From Allorhizobium paknamense (lineage in GTDB: Bacteria; Pseudomonadota; Alphaproteobacteria; Rhizobiales; Rhizobiaceae), in contig NZ_JAUSWH010000019.1 of assembly GCF_030815125.1 (NCBI RefSeq), positions 26,464 through 90,463 of the forward strand: 64,000 nucleotides of DNA, given 5' to 3'. The number at the start of each line of letters is the position of its first letter. Positions within the stretch are counted from its first letter, which is position 1. This document shows, piece after piece, positions 7,497 through 16,287 of the stretch. A model generated the notes under the pieces. The model did not search any database. It was not told the DNA's origin and saw only the letters and a list, made by a program, of their open reading frames with translations. The position numbers and the translations under genes are program-made.

Positions 7497-8441
7497 TCAG
7501 GCCTTGTGCAGCGGGATTTTGAGATAGTGCACGCCGTTATCTTCGGCAGGCGGCAATTGTCCGCCCCGCATGTTCACCTGCACGGAGGGCAAGATCAGCC
7601 GGGGCATGGCAAGCGTTGCATCGCGCGTCGTGCGCATGGCGTAAAAGCTCTCCTCGTCCACGCCTTCATGAACATGGATATTGCCGCGCCGCTGCTCGCC
7701 CACCGTGGTTTCCCAGGCATAGTGCTCGCGCCCCGGCGCCTTGTAGTCGTGGCAGAGGAACATGCGGGCCGCATCCGGCAGCGCCATCAGCCGCTGGATG
7801 GAGCGGTAGAGCGTGCGGGCATCGCCACCGGGGAAATCGCAGCGCGCCGTGCCGAAATCCGGCATGAACAGCGTATCGCCGGGAAAGATGGCATCGCCAA
7901 TCACATAGGCCATGCAGGCCGGTGTGTGGCCCGGCACATGCAGGGCCACGGCGTCCAGCCCGCCAATAGTGAAACGGTCCCCATCCTGAAAGAGATGATC
8001 GAACTGGCTGCCATCGCGTTCGAATTCCGTTCCGGCATTGAAAATCTTGCCGAAAACCTCCTGCACCCGAATGATATCCTGGCCGATGGCAAGTTCGCCT
8101 CCCACCTCCTGCTGAAGCAGCGGCGCTGCGGAAAGATGATCTGCGTGGGCGTGAGTCTCCAGCAGCCAGGCTACCTCCAGCCGTTCTGTCTTGACCTTCT
8201 CGATCACCGCCCTTGCCGAATGGCTGGTCATCTCTCCGGAGGCCGGATCATAATCCAGCACGCTGTCGATGACCGCCGCCGCTGAGGACTGCGGATCCTT
8301 GACGATATGGGTGATGGTGAAGGTATCGGGATCGAAAAACGAGGTGACGATCGGCCTTTTAGAGGGATCGGAAAGGGCGGTTTCAATGATGCTGCGTGCC
8401 GTATCCGTGGCAGTGTCGATAACGGGGTGGTGAGCGGGCAT
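7497..8441 (-). CDS. blh: Blh: metallo-beta-lactamase-fold persulfide dioxygenase
   Basis: The product has 314 residues with the metal motif THAHADH near residue 95, downstream ligands VPGHTPACM and GDTLFMPDFGTARCDFPGG, and LCHDY near residue 230. This is the ETHE1/Blh type of the glyoxalase II fold, which binds a single iron and oxidises glutathione persulfide to sulfite, detoxifying H2S. The GAGGAG ribosome site is strong. It is the first gene of the operon divergent from bigR, where it removes sulfide while the downstream transporters move sulfur species. Unlike some bacterial relatives it has no fused rhodanese domain. Confidence 0.9.
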   Translation of the reverse strand: MPAHHPVIDTATDTARSIIETALSDPSKRPIVTSFFDPDTFTITHIVKDPQSSAAAVIDSVLDYDPASGEMTSHSARAVIEKVKTERLEVAWLLETHAHADHLSAAPLLQQEVGGELAIGQDIIRVQEVFGKIFNAGTEFERDGSQFDHLFQDGDRFTIGGLDAVALHVPGHTPACMAYVIGDAIFPGDTLFMPDFGTARCDFPGGDARTLYRSIQRLMALPDAARMFLCHDYKAPGREHYAWETTVGEQRRGNIHVHEGVDEESFYAMRTTRDATLAMPRLILPSVQVNMRGGQLPPAEDNGVHYLKIPLHKA

Positions 8442-8468
8442 GGGAAGCTCCTCTGGCTATAAGTACAT

Positions 8469-8497
8469 ATTTACGGTAATAACGTAATAATGTAAAT
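8469..8497. promoter_or_regulatory. Candidate BigR operator between blh and bigR
   Basis: ATTTAC (8469-8474) and GTAAAT (8492-8497) are inverted arms around an AT-rich centre that itself contains GTAATAACGTAATAA. BigR-type repressors bind an AT-rich imperfect palindrome covering the divergent promoters of bigR and blh. The stretch is strikingly AT-rich in a GC-rich neighbourhood. The match is by position and symmetry, not by a proven consensus. Confidence 0.55.
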
Positions 8498-8602
8498 ACG
8501 GAATCATTGGCTTTCCCAATCGTGTTGTGATAGGGAGTTCGTTATGTGCTAAAACGGTTGCCTACGGCCATACTCTTTAAAAGAGGCTCAGGAGTTGGAG
8601 AG

Positions 8603-8968
8603 ATGAAACGCCCGCAGGTGCCAGTGGAACTGCTGATGCGTCGCGCGCCGCAGGCGGCGGAGTTTCTGCGGCAGTTTGCCAATTCAAACCGGCTGATCCT
8701 GTTGTGCCATATTGCCGGTGGGGAATGTTCGGTGGGTGAAATCCAGGATGCGCTTGGCATCAAGCAGCCGGGGCTTTCCCAGCAGTTGAAGGAGTTGCGG
8801 CAGGCCGAACTGGTCAAAACCCGCCGCCAGGGAACACAGATCTACTATTCCATCGCCGATCAGCGCGTGGAGGCGATGATGGGCCTGCTTTACGACATGT
8901 TCTGTGACGATCAGGCGCTGACGCTCTCCGGCAATGACGTCGATGCGGTTTCCGAAGAAGACGCATAG
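8603..8968 (+). CDS. bigR: BigR: ArsR-family, sulfide/persulfide-responsive repressor
   Basis: The winged-helix protein has 121 residues, starting at the ATG at 8603 after GGAGTTGGAGAG. The recognition region reads SVGEIQDALGIKQPGLSQQL. Cysteines at residues 35, 42 and 101 include the pair (C42 and the C-terminal helix Cys) that forms the disulfide or tetrasulfide switch in BigR/SqrR proteins. It should repress the divergent blh operon and itself until persulfide oxidises the cysteines. Its last 58 bases overlap the 3' end of nasA on the other strand, an unusual tail-to-tail overlap. Confidence 0.9.
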   Translation: MKRPQVPVELLMRRAPQAAEFLRQFANSNRLILLCHIAGGECSVGEIQDALGIKQPGLSQQLKELRQAELVKTRRQGTQIYYSIADQRVEAMMGLLYDMFCDDQALTLSGNDVDAVSEEDA

Positions 8969-11700
8969 GTCTTGTCGATCAGCCGCCGGATCTCCGTACG
9001 GCAGGAGCCGCAATTCGTGCCTGCGGAAAGCTGCCGCCCCACGTCTTCGACCGTTGTGCATCCCTTTCGCAGGCAATCGGTGATCTGATTGACGCCGACC
9101 GAAAAGCAGGCGCAGACAATGGCGCCGCGATCCACCGCGCCCGCGCCGGGGCGGCCCGCGATGACCGAAAGCCGGGCGCGGCGATCCGAGAAATCCTGGG
9201 CGAGCTGCTCGCTTGCCCAATCCCGTGAGACCGCTACCGGCTGGCGGCTGACGAAAACTGCGGCAACCAGCCTGTTCTCCTCAAAAAAGGCAAGCCGTGC
9301 GTCGCCGCTTGCAGCGTCGTGATAGCCGATCATCTCCGCGTTTTTTCCGAGTGCGAAGGCCTCTCTGGCCCAGTCTTCCCAATCAACAGCCGCATCGAAG
9401 GCCAGTTCGGCGCGGTATCCGCCGTCCGCCTTGGCGAGAGCCCAATAGGATAATCCCTTCAGATCGGGCTTGCTGGCGCTAGAGCGTTTCAATGTTTCAC
9501 GGAAACACGGAAACGCTCTAGCTCTTTGTTCTTGCGCATTTCCGGACGGAAAACCGGTTCCCACTTTTCCTGGAAATGCTCTAATGGCAAAGCCATAAGC
9601 CGCTGCCTGATAGCGACGGGCCTTGACTGGCACATGTTTGAGCGCTGGCTGACCGGAAAGGGCGTCCGTCACGGCTGGCACCAGGCTATCGATGCGCGCG
9701 CGCGCCGCCGTCTCGCCCGTCCAGTGCATGGGGATGAAAAGGCGGCCCGGCTTTTGCCGATCCGTCAGCAGGGCGCGAACGATCACCGCGCCGCCATGGG
9801 CGCTTTCCACCTGCACCAGATCGGCCTCGGCAATACCAAGGCCTGCGGCATCCCGGGGGTGGATTTCCACGAAGGGTTCGGCCAGATGCGCGGAAAGACG
9901 GGCGCTTTTACCCGTGCGCGTCATGGTGTGCCAGTGGTCCCGCACCCGGCCCGTGTTCAGCACCAGCGGAAAAGCCTTGTCCGTCCGGCAGGGCGGTGCG
10001 GTCTCAAGGGCTATGAAACGCGCCTTGCGATCGGCATGGTAAAAGCTGCCTTTGGCGAAAAATCGTGTGGTGGTACGGCTTTGACCATGCCGTTGCGGCC
10101 ACTGGAAGGGGGAAAGCGCCTCATAATCGGCCTGATCGATGCCGGCATGGGCGCTGATGTCAAAATCGCGCTCACCATCATTTTCAAAGCCGGAAAGGGC
10201 GGCGTGTTCCGCGAAAATCTCGGCGGGCGAGGTATAGTCGAAGCCGGAAAAGCCCATGCGCTGCGCCACTTGCGCCATGTGCCACCAATCGGGCCTTGCC
10301 GTGCCGGGAGGGGTGAGAAAGGGCCGCTGGCGGGAAATCCGCCGTTCGGAATTGGTGACCGTGCCGCTCTTTTCGCCCCAGCCGCTTGCGGGCAACAGCA
10401 CATGCGCAAGCCGTGCCGTATCCGTATCGGCCTGCATGTCGGACACGACGACGAAGGGGCAGGCTTCGATAGCCGCCTTCACGCGGTCCGCATCCGGCAT
10501 GGAAACGACTGGATTGGTGGACATGATCCACAACGCCTTGATCCGCCCATCTGCCACCGCCTCGAACATGTCCACGGCCTTCAGTCCCGGCTTTTCGGCC
10601 ATGGCCGGCGCGTTCCAGAAGCGCTTCACCCGCTCGCGATGGGTTGGGTTTTCAATGACCATATGGGCGGCCAGCATATTGGCAAGCCCGCCGACCTCGC
10701 GCCCGCCCATGGCGTTGGGCTGGCCGGTCAGCGAAAACGGACCCATGCCGGGCCTGCCGATGCGGCCCGTGGCCAGATGGCAATTGATGATGGCATTGAC
10801 CTTATCGGTGCCGATGGAAGACTGGTTGACCCCCTGGCTGTAGCAGGTCACCACCTTTTCCGTCTGGCCGAACAGGCGGAAAAATGCCTGTCTTTCTTCG
10901 TGAGATAGTCCCGTCGCGGCAGCATGGGCAAGGCCCATCCTCCTTGCCGCCGCGACGGCCTCCTCGAAACCTTCCGTGTTGCCGAGGATATAACCCTCAT
11001 CCAGTTTGCGCTGTTCCATGAGCGAAAGCAGGAGTTCGTTGAAAAGCGCCACATCGCCGTCCGGGGCGATGGAGAGATGCAGATCGGCAAGATCGGAGGT
11101 CGCGGTGCGGCGCGGATCGATCACCACCACCTTCATGCCCGGGCGCTTCGCCTTGGCTGCGGCCAGCCGTTGATAGAGCACGGGATGGCACCAGCCCATG
11201 TTGGAGCCCACCAGCACCACCAGATCGGCCAGTTCCAGATCCTCATAGGTGCCGGGCACGGTGTCCGAGCCGAAGGCGCGGCGGTGGCCTGCAACTGACG
11301 ACGCCATGCACAGCCTGGAATTTGTGTCGATATTGGCCGAGCCGATAAAGCCCTTCATCAGCTTGTTGGCGACGTAATAATCCTCCGTCAGCAATTGGCC
11401 GGAGAGGTAGAAGGCCACCGAATCCGGTCCATACTCGGCAATCGTTTCCTGAAAGCGCCCGGCCACCAGATCGAGCGCCTCATCCCAGGTCGTTGTTTTT
11501 CCCTGCACAATCGGGTCAAGCGCGCGGCCCTCCAGCCCCAGCGTTTCGGCAAGCGCCGAGCCTTTCGAACAGAGCCTGCCGAAATTGGCCGGATGATCGG
11601 GATCGCCGCTGACGCTGACGTCGCCCGCATCAGTGACGCGGGCGATGACACCGCAGCCGACGCCGCAATAGGGGCAGGTGGTCTTGACCTCGTGTGTCAT
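8911..11700 (-). CDS. nasA: Assimilatory nitrate reductase, large catalytic subunit (NasA)
   Basis: The molybdopterin oxidoreductase has 929 residues. The N-terminal [4Fe-4S] site is TCPYCGVGCGV plus FGRLCSKG; the Mo-bisMGD domains follow to about residue 690. A C-terminal BFD-like [2Fe-2S] domain has C863, C865, C897 and C900 (CACFS, then GTNCGSC). It reduces nitrate to nitrite in the cytoplasm; the BFD domain probably takes electrons from a flavoprotein or ferredoxin. It is the last gene of the nrtA-nrtB-nrtD-nirB-nirD-nasA operon, three bases after nirD. Residues 707-740 are encoded by an inserted palindromic repeat (9481-9582) that keeps the frame. The 3' end overlaps bigR. Confidence 0.93.
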   Translation of the reverse strand: MTHEVKTTCPYCGVGCGVIARVTDAGDVSVSGDPDHPANFGRLCSKGSALAETLGLEGRALDPIVQGKTTTWDEALDLVAGRFQETIAEYGPDSVAFYLSGQLLTEDYYVANKLMKGFIGSANIDTNSRLCMASSVAGHRRAFGSDTVPGTYEDLELADLVVLVGSNMGWCHPVLYQRLAAAKAKRPGMKVVVIDPRRTATSDLADLHLSIAPDGDVALFNELLLSLMEQRKLDEGYILGNTEGFEEAVAAARRMGLAHAAATGLSHEERQAFFRLFGQTEKVVTCYSQGVNQSSIGTDKVNAIINCHLATGRIGRPGMGPFSLTGQPNAMGGREVGGLANMLAAHMVIENPTHRERVKRFWNAPAMAEKPGLKAVDMFEAVADGRIKALWIMSTNPVVSMPDADRVKAAIEACPFVVVSDMQADTDTARLAHVLLPASGWGEKSGTVTNSERRISRQRPFLTPPGTARPDWWHMAQVAQRMGFSGFDYTSPAEIFAEHAALSGFENDGERDFDISAHAGIDQADYEALSPFQWPQRHGQSRTTTRFFAKGSFYHADRKARFIALETAPPCRTDKAFPLVLNTGRVRDHWHTMTRTGKSARLSAHLAEPFVEIHPRDAAGLGIAEADLVQVESAHGGAVIVRALLTDRQKPGRLFIPMHWTGETAARARIDSLVPAVTDALSGQPALKHVPVKARRYQAAAYGFAIRAFPGKVGTGFPSGNAQEQRARAFPCFRETLKRSSASKPDLKGLSYWALAKADGGYRAELAFDAAVDWEDWAREAFALGKNAEMIGYHDAASGDARLAFFEENRLVAAVFVSRQPVAVSRDWASEQLAQDFSDRRARLSVIAGRPGAGAVDRGAIVCACFSVGVNQITDCLRKGCTTVEDVGRQLSAGTNCGSCRTEIRRLIDKTYASSSETASTSLPESVSA
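9481..9582. repeat. Family A palindromic repeat inserted in frame within nasA
   Basis: Exactly 102 bases run from AGAGCGTTTC to AATGCTCT, with two palindromes. The first has arms CTAGAGCGTTTC (9479-9490) and GAAACGCTCTAG (9510-9521); the second has GCATTTCC...GGAAATGC (9536-9579). Copies of the same element lie between genes at 16218, 23814, 38542 and 40267. Here it is translated as 34 residues (start RAFPGKVGTGF, end FRETLKRS) between the molybdopterin-binding part and the BFD domain, without a stop or frameshift. Confidence 0.9.
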
Positions 11701-11703
11701 GCT

Positions 11704-12042
11704 CTACTCCGCCGCCACCATCATCGGGCTCTTCAGGCGGATGGAGAGCGCACCGCCATCATTGCGAAGCGCAATGGTTTCCACCTCGCCCTCGTCCGCG
11801 CCCTGGGCCTTGCCGGTTTCCAGCGAAATGACCCAGTTGTGCAGCGGGCAGGTGACGGATTTTCCGTGGACGATCCCCTCGGAGAGGGGGCCGTTTTTGT
11901 GCGGGCAACGGTTCTCGATGGCGAAGACCTCGTTTTCACCCGTACGGAAAACGGCGATAGTCATGAAGGGCGTCTTGACGCAGCGCGAACCGCGCAGCGG
12001 AATGTCTTCGATCCGGCCAATGGCGATCCAGTTCTCTTCCAT
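11704..12042 (-). CDS. nirD: Nitrite reductase small subunit NirD (Rieske-type)
   Basis: The product has 112 residues. Rieske [2Fe-2S] ligands are visible as ENRCPHKNGPLSEG and SVTCPLHNWVISLETG (C-x-H, then C-x2-H). It is the small partner of the NADH-dependent NirB nitrite reductase. The ATG at 12042 (MEENWIAIG) was chosen because the longer upstream frame runs inside nirB. Only four bases separate it from the nirB stop and three from nasA, so all three are surely co-translated from one mRNA. Confidence 0.93.
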   Translation of the reverse strand: MEENWIAIGRIEDIPLRGSRCVKTPFMTIAVFRTGENEVFAIENRCPHKNGPLSEGIVHGKSVTCPLHNWVISLETGKAQGADEGEVETIALRNDGGALSIRLKSPMMVAAE

Positions 12043-12046
12043 GATG

Positions 12047-14506
12047 TCACTCCGCGGCTTCAAATTGGCCGATGGTCGCCATCGGCTTGAACTCGTGCTT
12101 GTCCTTGCCGGAGACGCGCTCCGACCAGGGATCGACCTGGGCGAATGTCTGGGAGAAGACGAAACGCTCGTAATAGGCGCGGCGCTTGTCGGCATCCTCC
12201 ATGATCTGGCGGCGCACCTCGTCATAGCCGATGCGCTTGGCCCATTTGTAGATGCGCTCCAGATAGCGGGCCTGTTCGCGGTACATCTGCGTCAGCGCCA
12301 CGATATGCTCCAGCGCCTCGTCCTCGGTTTTAACGAGGCCGAGCACTTCCGTGCCCTTGATGTCGAGACCGGCAGCACCTGCAAAATGGATCTCGAAACC
12401 GCTATCCACGCAGATCACGCCGATATCCTTGCAGGTCGCTTCCGCGCAGTTGCGCGGACAGCCCGAGACGGCAAGCTTCAGCTTGGCGGGCGTCCACGAG
12501 CCCCACATGAATTTTTCGATCCGGATGCCGAGGCCGGTCGAATCCTGCGTGCCGAAGCGGCACCATTGCTCACCCACGCAGGTTTTCACCGTGCGCAGAC
12601 CCTTGGCATAGGCTTGCCCTGAGATGAAACCGGCCTTGCCGAGATCGGCCCAGACGGCGGGAAGGTCTTCCTTTTCGATGCCGAGAAGGTCGATACGCTG
12701 GCCGCCGGTGACCTTCACCATCGGGATGTCGAACTTGTCCACCACATCGGCAATGGCGCGAAGCTCGGATGAGGATGTAACGCCACCCCACATGCGCGGT
12801 ACGACGGAATAGGTGCCATCCTTCTGGATGTTGGCATGCACCCGCTCGTTGATGAAACGGGACTGGTAGTCATCGGCATATTCATCCGGCCAGTCGCAGA
12901 CGAGGTAGTAATTCAGCGCCGGGCGGCATTTGGCGCAGCCGCAGGAGGTCTTCCATTCCAGCTCCTGCATGACGGCGGGAATGGTCTTCAGCCCCTTGGC
13001 CTTGATCAGGCGGCGCACATCGTCATGGCCGAGATCGGTGCAGCCGCACATGGGCTGTACGGCCTTGGGGTTATAGGCATCGCCCAGCGTCAGGCTCATC
13101 AACTGCTCGACGAGGCCGGTGCAGTTGCCGCAGGAGGCGGAAGCCTTGGTATGGGCCCGCACCTCATCCAGCGAGGTCAGGCCCTTGGAGGTGATGGTGG
13201 TGACGATCTTGCCCTTGCAGACGCCGTTGCAGCCGCAGATTTCCGCATCATCCGGCAAGGCTGCAACGGCCGCCATAGGGTCCAGCGGGCTGCCCCCCTG
13301 ATAGGACTGGCCGAAAATCAGCGTTTCGCGCATGGCGGAAATATCGGTGGCCTTCTTCATCATGTCGAAGAACCAGGAGCCGTCGGCGGTCTCGCCGTAG
13401 AGGACCGCGCCGATAATGCGGTTGTCCTTCAGCACCAGCCTCTTGTAGATGCCGGCACTGGCATCGCGCAGCACGATTTCCTCGCGGTCGGGCGCCTCGG
13501 CAAAATCCCCGGCGGAGAAGAGGTTGATGCCGGTGACCTTCAGCTTGGTATTGGTGACGGAGCCGTGATATTCGGCGTGCCCTCCGGTCAGCCGGTCGGC
13601 CAGCACCCGCGCACTTTCATAAAGCGGAGCGACCAGCCCGTAGCACTGGCCGCGATGTTCGGCGCATTCGCCAAGCGCATAGATCGAGGCATCGGATGTC
13701 TGCATGCCGTCATCGACGACAATGCCGCGATTGACGGCAAGCCCTGCTTCTTTGGCGAGCTGCGAGGCTGGACGAATGCCGACCGCCATGATGACCATGT
13801 CGCCTTGAATGACGCGGCCATCTTCAAGCTCGATGCCCTCCACCTTGTCGGTGCCGAGAATTGCCTTGGTATTGGCCTTGGTGATGATCTCGATGCCGCG
13901 CTCGGCAAGCGCCTTTTCCAGAAGATAGGCGGCGGCGGGGTCGAGCTGCCGCTCCATGATGGTCGGCATCAGGTGAATGACGGTTACCTCCATGCCCTGC
14001 CGCTTCAGGCCGTAAGCCGCCTCAAGGCCGAGCAGGCCCGCACCGATGACAATGGCGCGGCCACCGCTCTTTGCCTTGTCCAGCATCTTCTCGACATCAT
14101 CGAGATCGCGATAGGCGAGCACGCCGGGAAGCTGGTGGCCGGGAACGGGAATGATGAAGGGCAGCGAGCCGGTGGCGATCACCAGCCTGTCGTAAGGAAC
14201 GGTCATGCCGTTGGCGGAGGTGACGGTCTTCGCGTGACGGTCGATCTCTGTGACCTTCGCGCCCTTGTGCAGCGTTACGCCATGGGTTTCGTACCACTCA
14301 TCTGTATGGATGATGATGTCCTCATAGGATTTCTCGCCCGACAGCACCGGTGAGAGCATGATGCGGTCGTAATTGACGCGCGGTTCGGCGTTGAAGATCG
14401 TCACCTCGTAGAGGCCGGGAGCCTTTTCAAACAATTCTTCCAGCATACGGCCAGGCGCCATGCCATTGCCGATGATAACCAGTTTTTCTGCCCTGTTTTC
14501 CAGCAT
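12047..14506 (-). CDS. nirB: NAD(P)H nitrite reductase large subunit NirB
   Basis: The cytoplasmic enzyme has 819 residues and reduces nitrite to ammonium. In order: an FAD/NAD(P)H pyridine-disulfide reductase region (KLVIIGNGMAPGRM; AIVIGAGLLGLEAAYGLKRQ), two BFD-like [2Fe-2S] regions (ICGCNGVCKG ... ASCGNCTG and MCGCTDLGH ... SCGCAKC), a ferredoxin-like sulfite/nitrite reductase half domain, and the siroheme/[4Fe-4S] site (CVGEQWCRFG and SGCPRNCAEATC). It follows nrtD by five bases. No siroheme synthase (cysG) gene lies in this operon, so siroheme must come from elsewhere. Confidence 0.95.
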   Translation of the reverse strand: MLENRAEKLVIIGNGMAPGRMLEELFEKAPGLYEVTIFNAEPRVNYDRIMLSPVLSGEKSYEDIIIHTDEWYETHGVTLHKGAKVTEIDRHAKTVTSANGMTVPYDRLVIATGSLPFIIPVPGHQLPGVLAYRDLDDVEKMLDKAKSGGRAIVIGAGLLGLEAAYGLKRQGMEVTVIHLMPTIMERQLDPAAAYLLEKALAERGIEIITKANTKAILGTDKVEGIELEDGRVIQGDMVIMAVGIRPASQLAKEAGLAVNRGIVVDDGMQTSDASIYALGECAEHRGQCYGLVAPLYESARVLADRLTGGHAEYHGSVTNTKLKVTGINLFSAGDFAEAPDREEIVLRDASAGIYKRLVLKDNRIIGAVLYGETADGSWFFDMMKKATDISAMRETLIFGQSYQGGSPLDPMAAVAALPDDAEICGCNGVCKGKIVTTITSKGLTSLDEVRAHTKASASCGNCTGLVEQLMSLTLGDAYNPKAVQPMCGCTDLGHDDVRRLIKAKGLKTIPAVMQELEWKTSCGCAKCRPALNYYLVCDWPDEYADDYQSRFINERVHANIQKDGTYSVVPRMWGGVTSSSELRAIADVVDKFDIPMVKVTGGQRIDLLGIEKEDLPAVWADLGKAGFISGQAYAKGLRTVKTCVGEQWCRFGTQDSTGLGIRIEKFMWGSWTPAKLKLAVSGCPRNCAEATCKDIGVICVDSGFEIHFAGAAGLDIKGTEVLGLVKTEDEALEHIVALTQMYREQARYLERIYKWAKRIGYDEVRRQIMEDADKRRAYYERFVFSQTFAQVDPWSERVSGKDKHEFKPMATIGQFEAAE

Positions 14507-14511
14507 GAGGA

Positions 14512-15306
14512 TTACTCCGCGGCTTCGACGAAGCGGTGGCGTTCGTAGAGGAACTTCAGCACGGCTTCGCGGGATTTCAGATAGGTTCGGTCAGAGGCCA
14601 GCGCGATACGGTCGCGCGGGCGCGGGATCGGCACCTCCAGCACTTCGCCGATTTTTGCGGCAGGGCCGTTGGTCATCATCACGATCCGGTCGGAGAGCAG
14701 TACGGCCTCGTCGACGTCATGGGTGATCATGATCATGGTATTGCCGAGCCTTGTGTGGATCTCCATCACCGCATCCTGAAGATGGGCGCGGGTCAGCGCG
14801 TCGAGCGCGCCGAAAGGTTCGTCCAGCAGCAGGATTTTCGGTTCCATGGCCAGGGCGCGGGCAATGCCGACGCGCTGCTTCATGCCGCCCGAGATTTCGG
14901 AGGGGCGCTTGTCTTTCGCATGGCCCATCTGCACGAGGTCGAGATTGCGCATCACCCAGTCATGCTTCTCGGCCTTGCTCTTCTTGCCCGCAAACACCTT
15001 GGAGACGGCGAGGTTGACGTTTTCGTAGACCGTCAGCCAGGGCAGCAGCGAATGGTTCTGGAACACCACGGCCCGTTCCGGCCCCGGCGCATTGACCTCC
15101 TGGTTTTCCAGCAGCACCGCGCCACTCGTCACCCGCGTCAGCCCGGCAATCAGGTTGAGCAGCGTGGATTTGCCACAGCCGGAATGGCCGATGATCGAGA
15201 CGAACTCGCCCTTGCCGATGGTCAGCGTCACATCCTTCAGCACTTCGGTTTTCACACCGCCGCGCTCGAAGCTTTTGTCGATATGGTCGATTTTCAGATA
15301 GCTCAT
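14512..15306 (-). CDS. nrtD: Nitrate ABC transporter ATP-binding protein
   Basis: The ATPase has 264 residues: Walker A GHSGCGKST, signature ISGGMKQRVGIARAL, Walker B ILLLDEPFGALD and H-loop ITHDVDEAV. The ATG at 15306 (MSYLKIDHIDKSF) has a ribosome site GAAGGAGCG. It has no C-terminal binding-protein-like extension, so it resembles NrtD rather than the cyanobacterial NrtC fusion. It energises import of nitrate or nitrite by NrtA and NrtB. It belongs to the taurine/nitrate/sulfonate subfamily; the operon context fixes nitrate. Confidence 0.92.
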   Translation of the reverse strand: MSYLKIDHIDKSFERGGVKTEVLKDVTLTIGKGEFVSIIGHSGCGKSTLLNLIAGLTRVTSGAVLLENQEVNAPGPERAVVFQNHSLLPWLTVYENVNLAVSKVFAGKKSKAEKHDWVMRNLDLVQMGHAKDKRPSEISGGMKQRVGIARALAMEPKILLLDEPFGALDALTRAHLQDAVMEIHTRLGNTMIMITHDVDEAVLLSDRIVMMTNGPAAKIGEVLEVPIPRPRDRIALASDRTYLKSREAVLKFLYERHRFVEAAE

Positions 15307-15317
15307 GGCGCGCTCCT

Positions 15318-16217
15318 TCAGTTTCTGGCGGTGCCGCGGGTGATGACACTGCCGACAAGCGCGACGAGCTTGTCGAGAATGAAGCCGGTCACGCCGATAT
15401 AGGCGAGTGCGACGATGATGTCGGAGAGGCGGGACGAGTTCCAGGCATCCCAGATGAAGAAGCCGATGCCCACGCCGCCGGTCAGCATTTCCGCCGCGAC
15501 GATGGCAAGCCAGGACAGGCCGACCCCGATGCGAAGACCGGTGAAGATGTAAGGGGCGGCGGCCGGCACCATGATGCGGATGAAGAATTCCAGCGGATTC
15601 AGCCGCAGCACGCGGGCGATGTTGCGGTAATCCTCCGGAATATTGCGCACGCCGACAGCCGTGTTGATGATGACCGGCCATATGGAGGTGATGAAGATCA
15701 CGAAAATGGCGGAGGGATTGGCGTTCTGGAAGGCGGCCAGCGACAGCGGCAGCCAGGCCAGCGGCGGCACGGTGCGCAACACCTGAAAGATCGGATCCAG
15801 CCCGCGCATGGCCCAGAGGCTCTGGCCGACAATGGCGCCGAGAATGACGCCAACCACAGCGGCAAGGCCGAAGCCGATGGCCACCCGCTCCAGCGAGACC
15901 AGCACCCGCCAGGCAAGCCCCAGATCCTGCGGACCGTTGTTGAAGAAGGGCGCGGTGATCAGGTCATGCGCCTCTTCCCACACCTGCGAGGGGGGCGGAA
16001 GCGATGCGCCCGGATGCGAACAGGCAATCTGCCAGATGCCAATCAGCACCGCCAGCACCACGAAGGGCGGCAGAACATTGGTGATGAGCGCCATGCCGAT
16101 CCGCCGGGCATTCAGCCGGGGGAGCGGACGGCGGTTCAGTGCGATGACCGTGCCACTTTTCGCGGAGCTTGGCAGCTGGGTCGGGTTTTCGGTTTTACGG
16201 GCTGTGGCGTTCATCAT
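15318..16217 (-). CDS. nrtB: Nitrate ABC transporter permease NrtB
   Basis: The inner-membrane protein has 299 residues and about six transmembrane segments. The EAA-type cytoplasmic loop reads RIMVPAAAPYIFTGLRIGVG, and the segment PLAWLPLSLAAFQNANPSAIF is typical of NrtB/SsuC/TauC permeases. The start is the ATG at 16217 (a second ATG follows immediately). Its upstream region, including where a ribosome site should be, is occupied by a family A palindromic repeat that separates it from nrtA. Confidence 0.92.
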   Translation of the reverse strand: MMNATARKTENPTQLPSSAKSGTVIALNRRPLPRLNARRIGMALITNVLPPFVVLAVLIGIWQIACSHPGASLPPPSQVWEEAHDLITAPFFNNGPQDLGLAWRVLVSLERVAIGFGLAAVVGVILGAIVGQSLWAMRGLDPIFQVLRTVPPLAWLPLSLAAFQNANPSAIFVIFITSIWPVIINTAVGVRNIPEDYRNIARVLRLNPLEFFIRIMVPAAAPYIFTGLRIGVGLSWLAIVAAEMLTGGVGIGFFIWDAWNSSRLSDIIVALAYIGVTGFILDKLVALVGSVITRGTARN

Positions 16218-16287
16218 GCTCTAACTCTTTGTTTTTATGCATTTCCGGACGGAGAACCGGTATCCACTTTTCCTTGAAATGCTCTAG
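16218..16287. repeat. Family A palindromic repeat between nrtA and nrtB
   Basis: About 70 bases carrying ATGCATTTCC ... CTTGAAATGCTCT arms and the CGGTATCCACTTTTC centre, the same half-element as in nasA. One end supplies the TAG stop codon of nrtA (16284-16286); the other abuts the nrtB start at 16217. Inside an operon such a hairpin could protect the nrtA mRNA or lower nrtB expression. Confidence 0.8.

Noticed and set aside
9481..9582. Frameshift or pseudogene in nasA
   Set aside because: The insert is exactly 102 bases, keeps the frame, contains no stop and is followed by an intact BFD domain.
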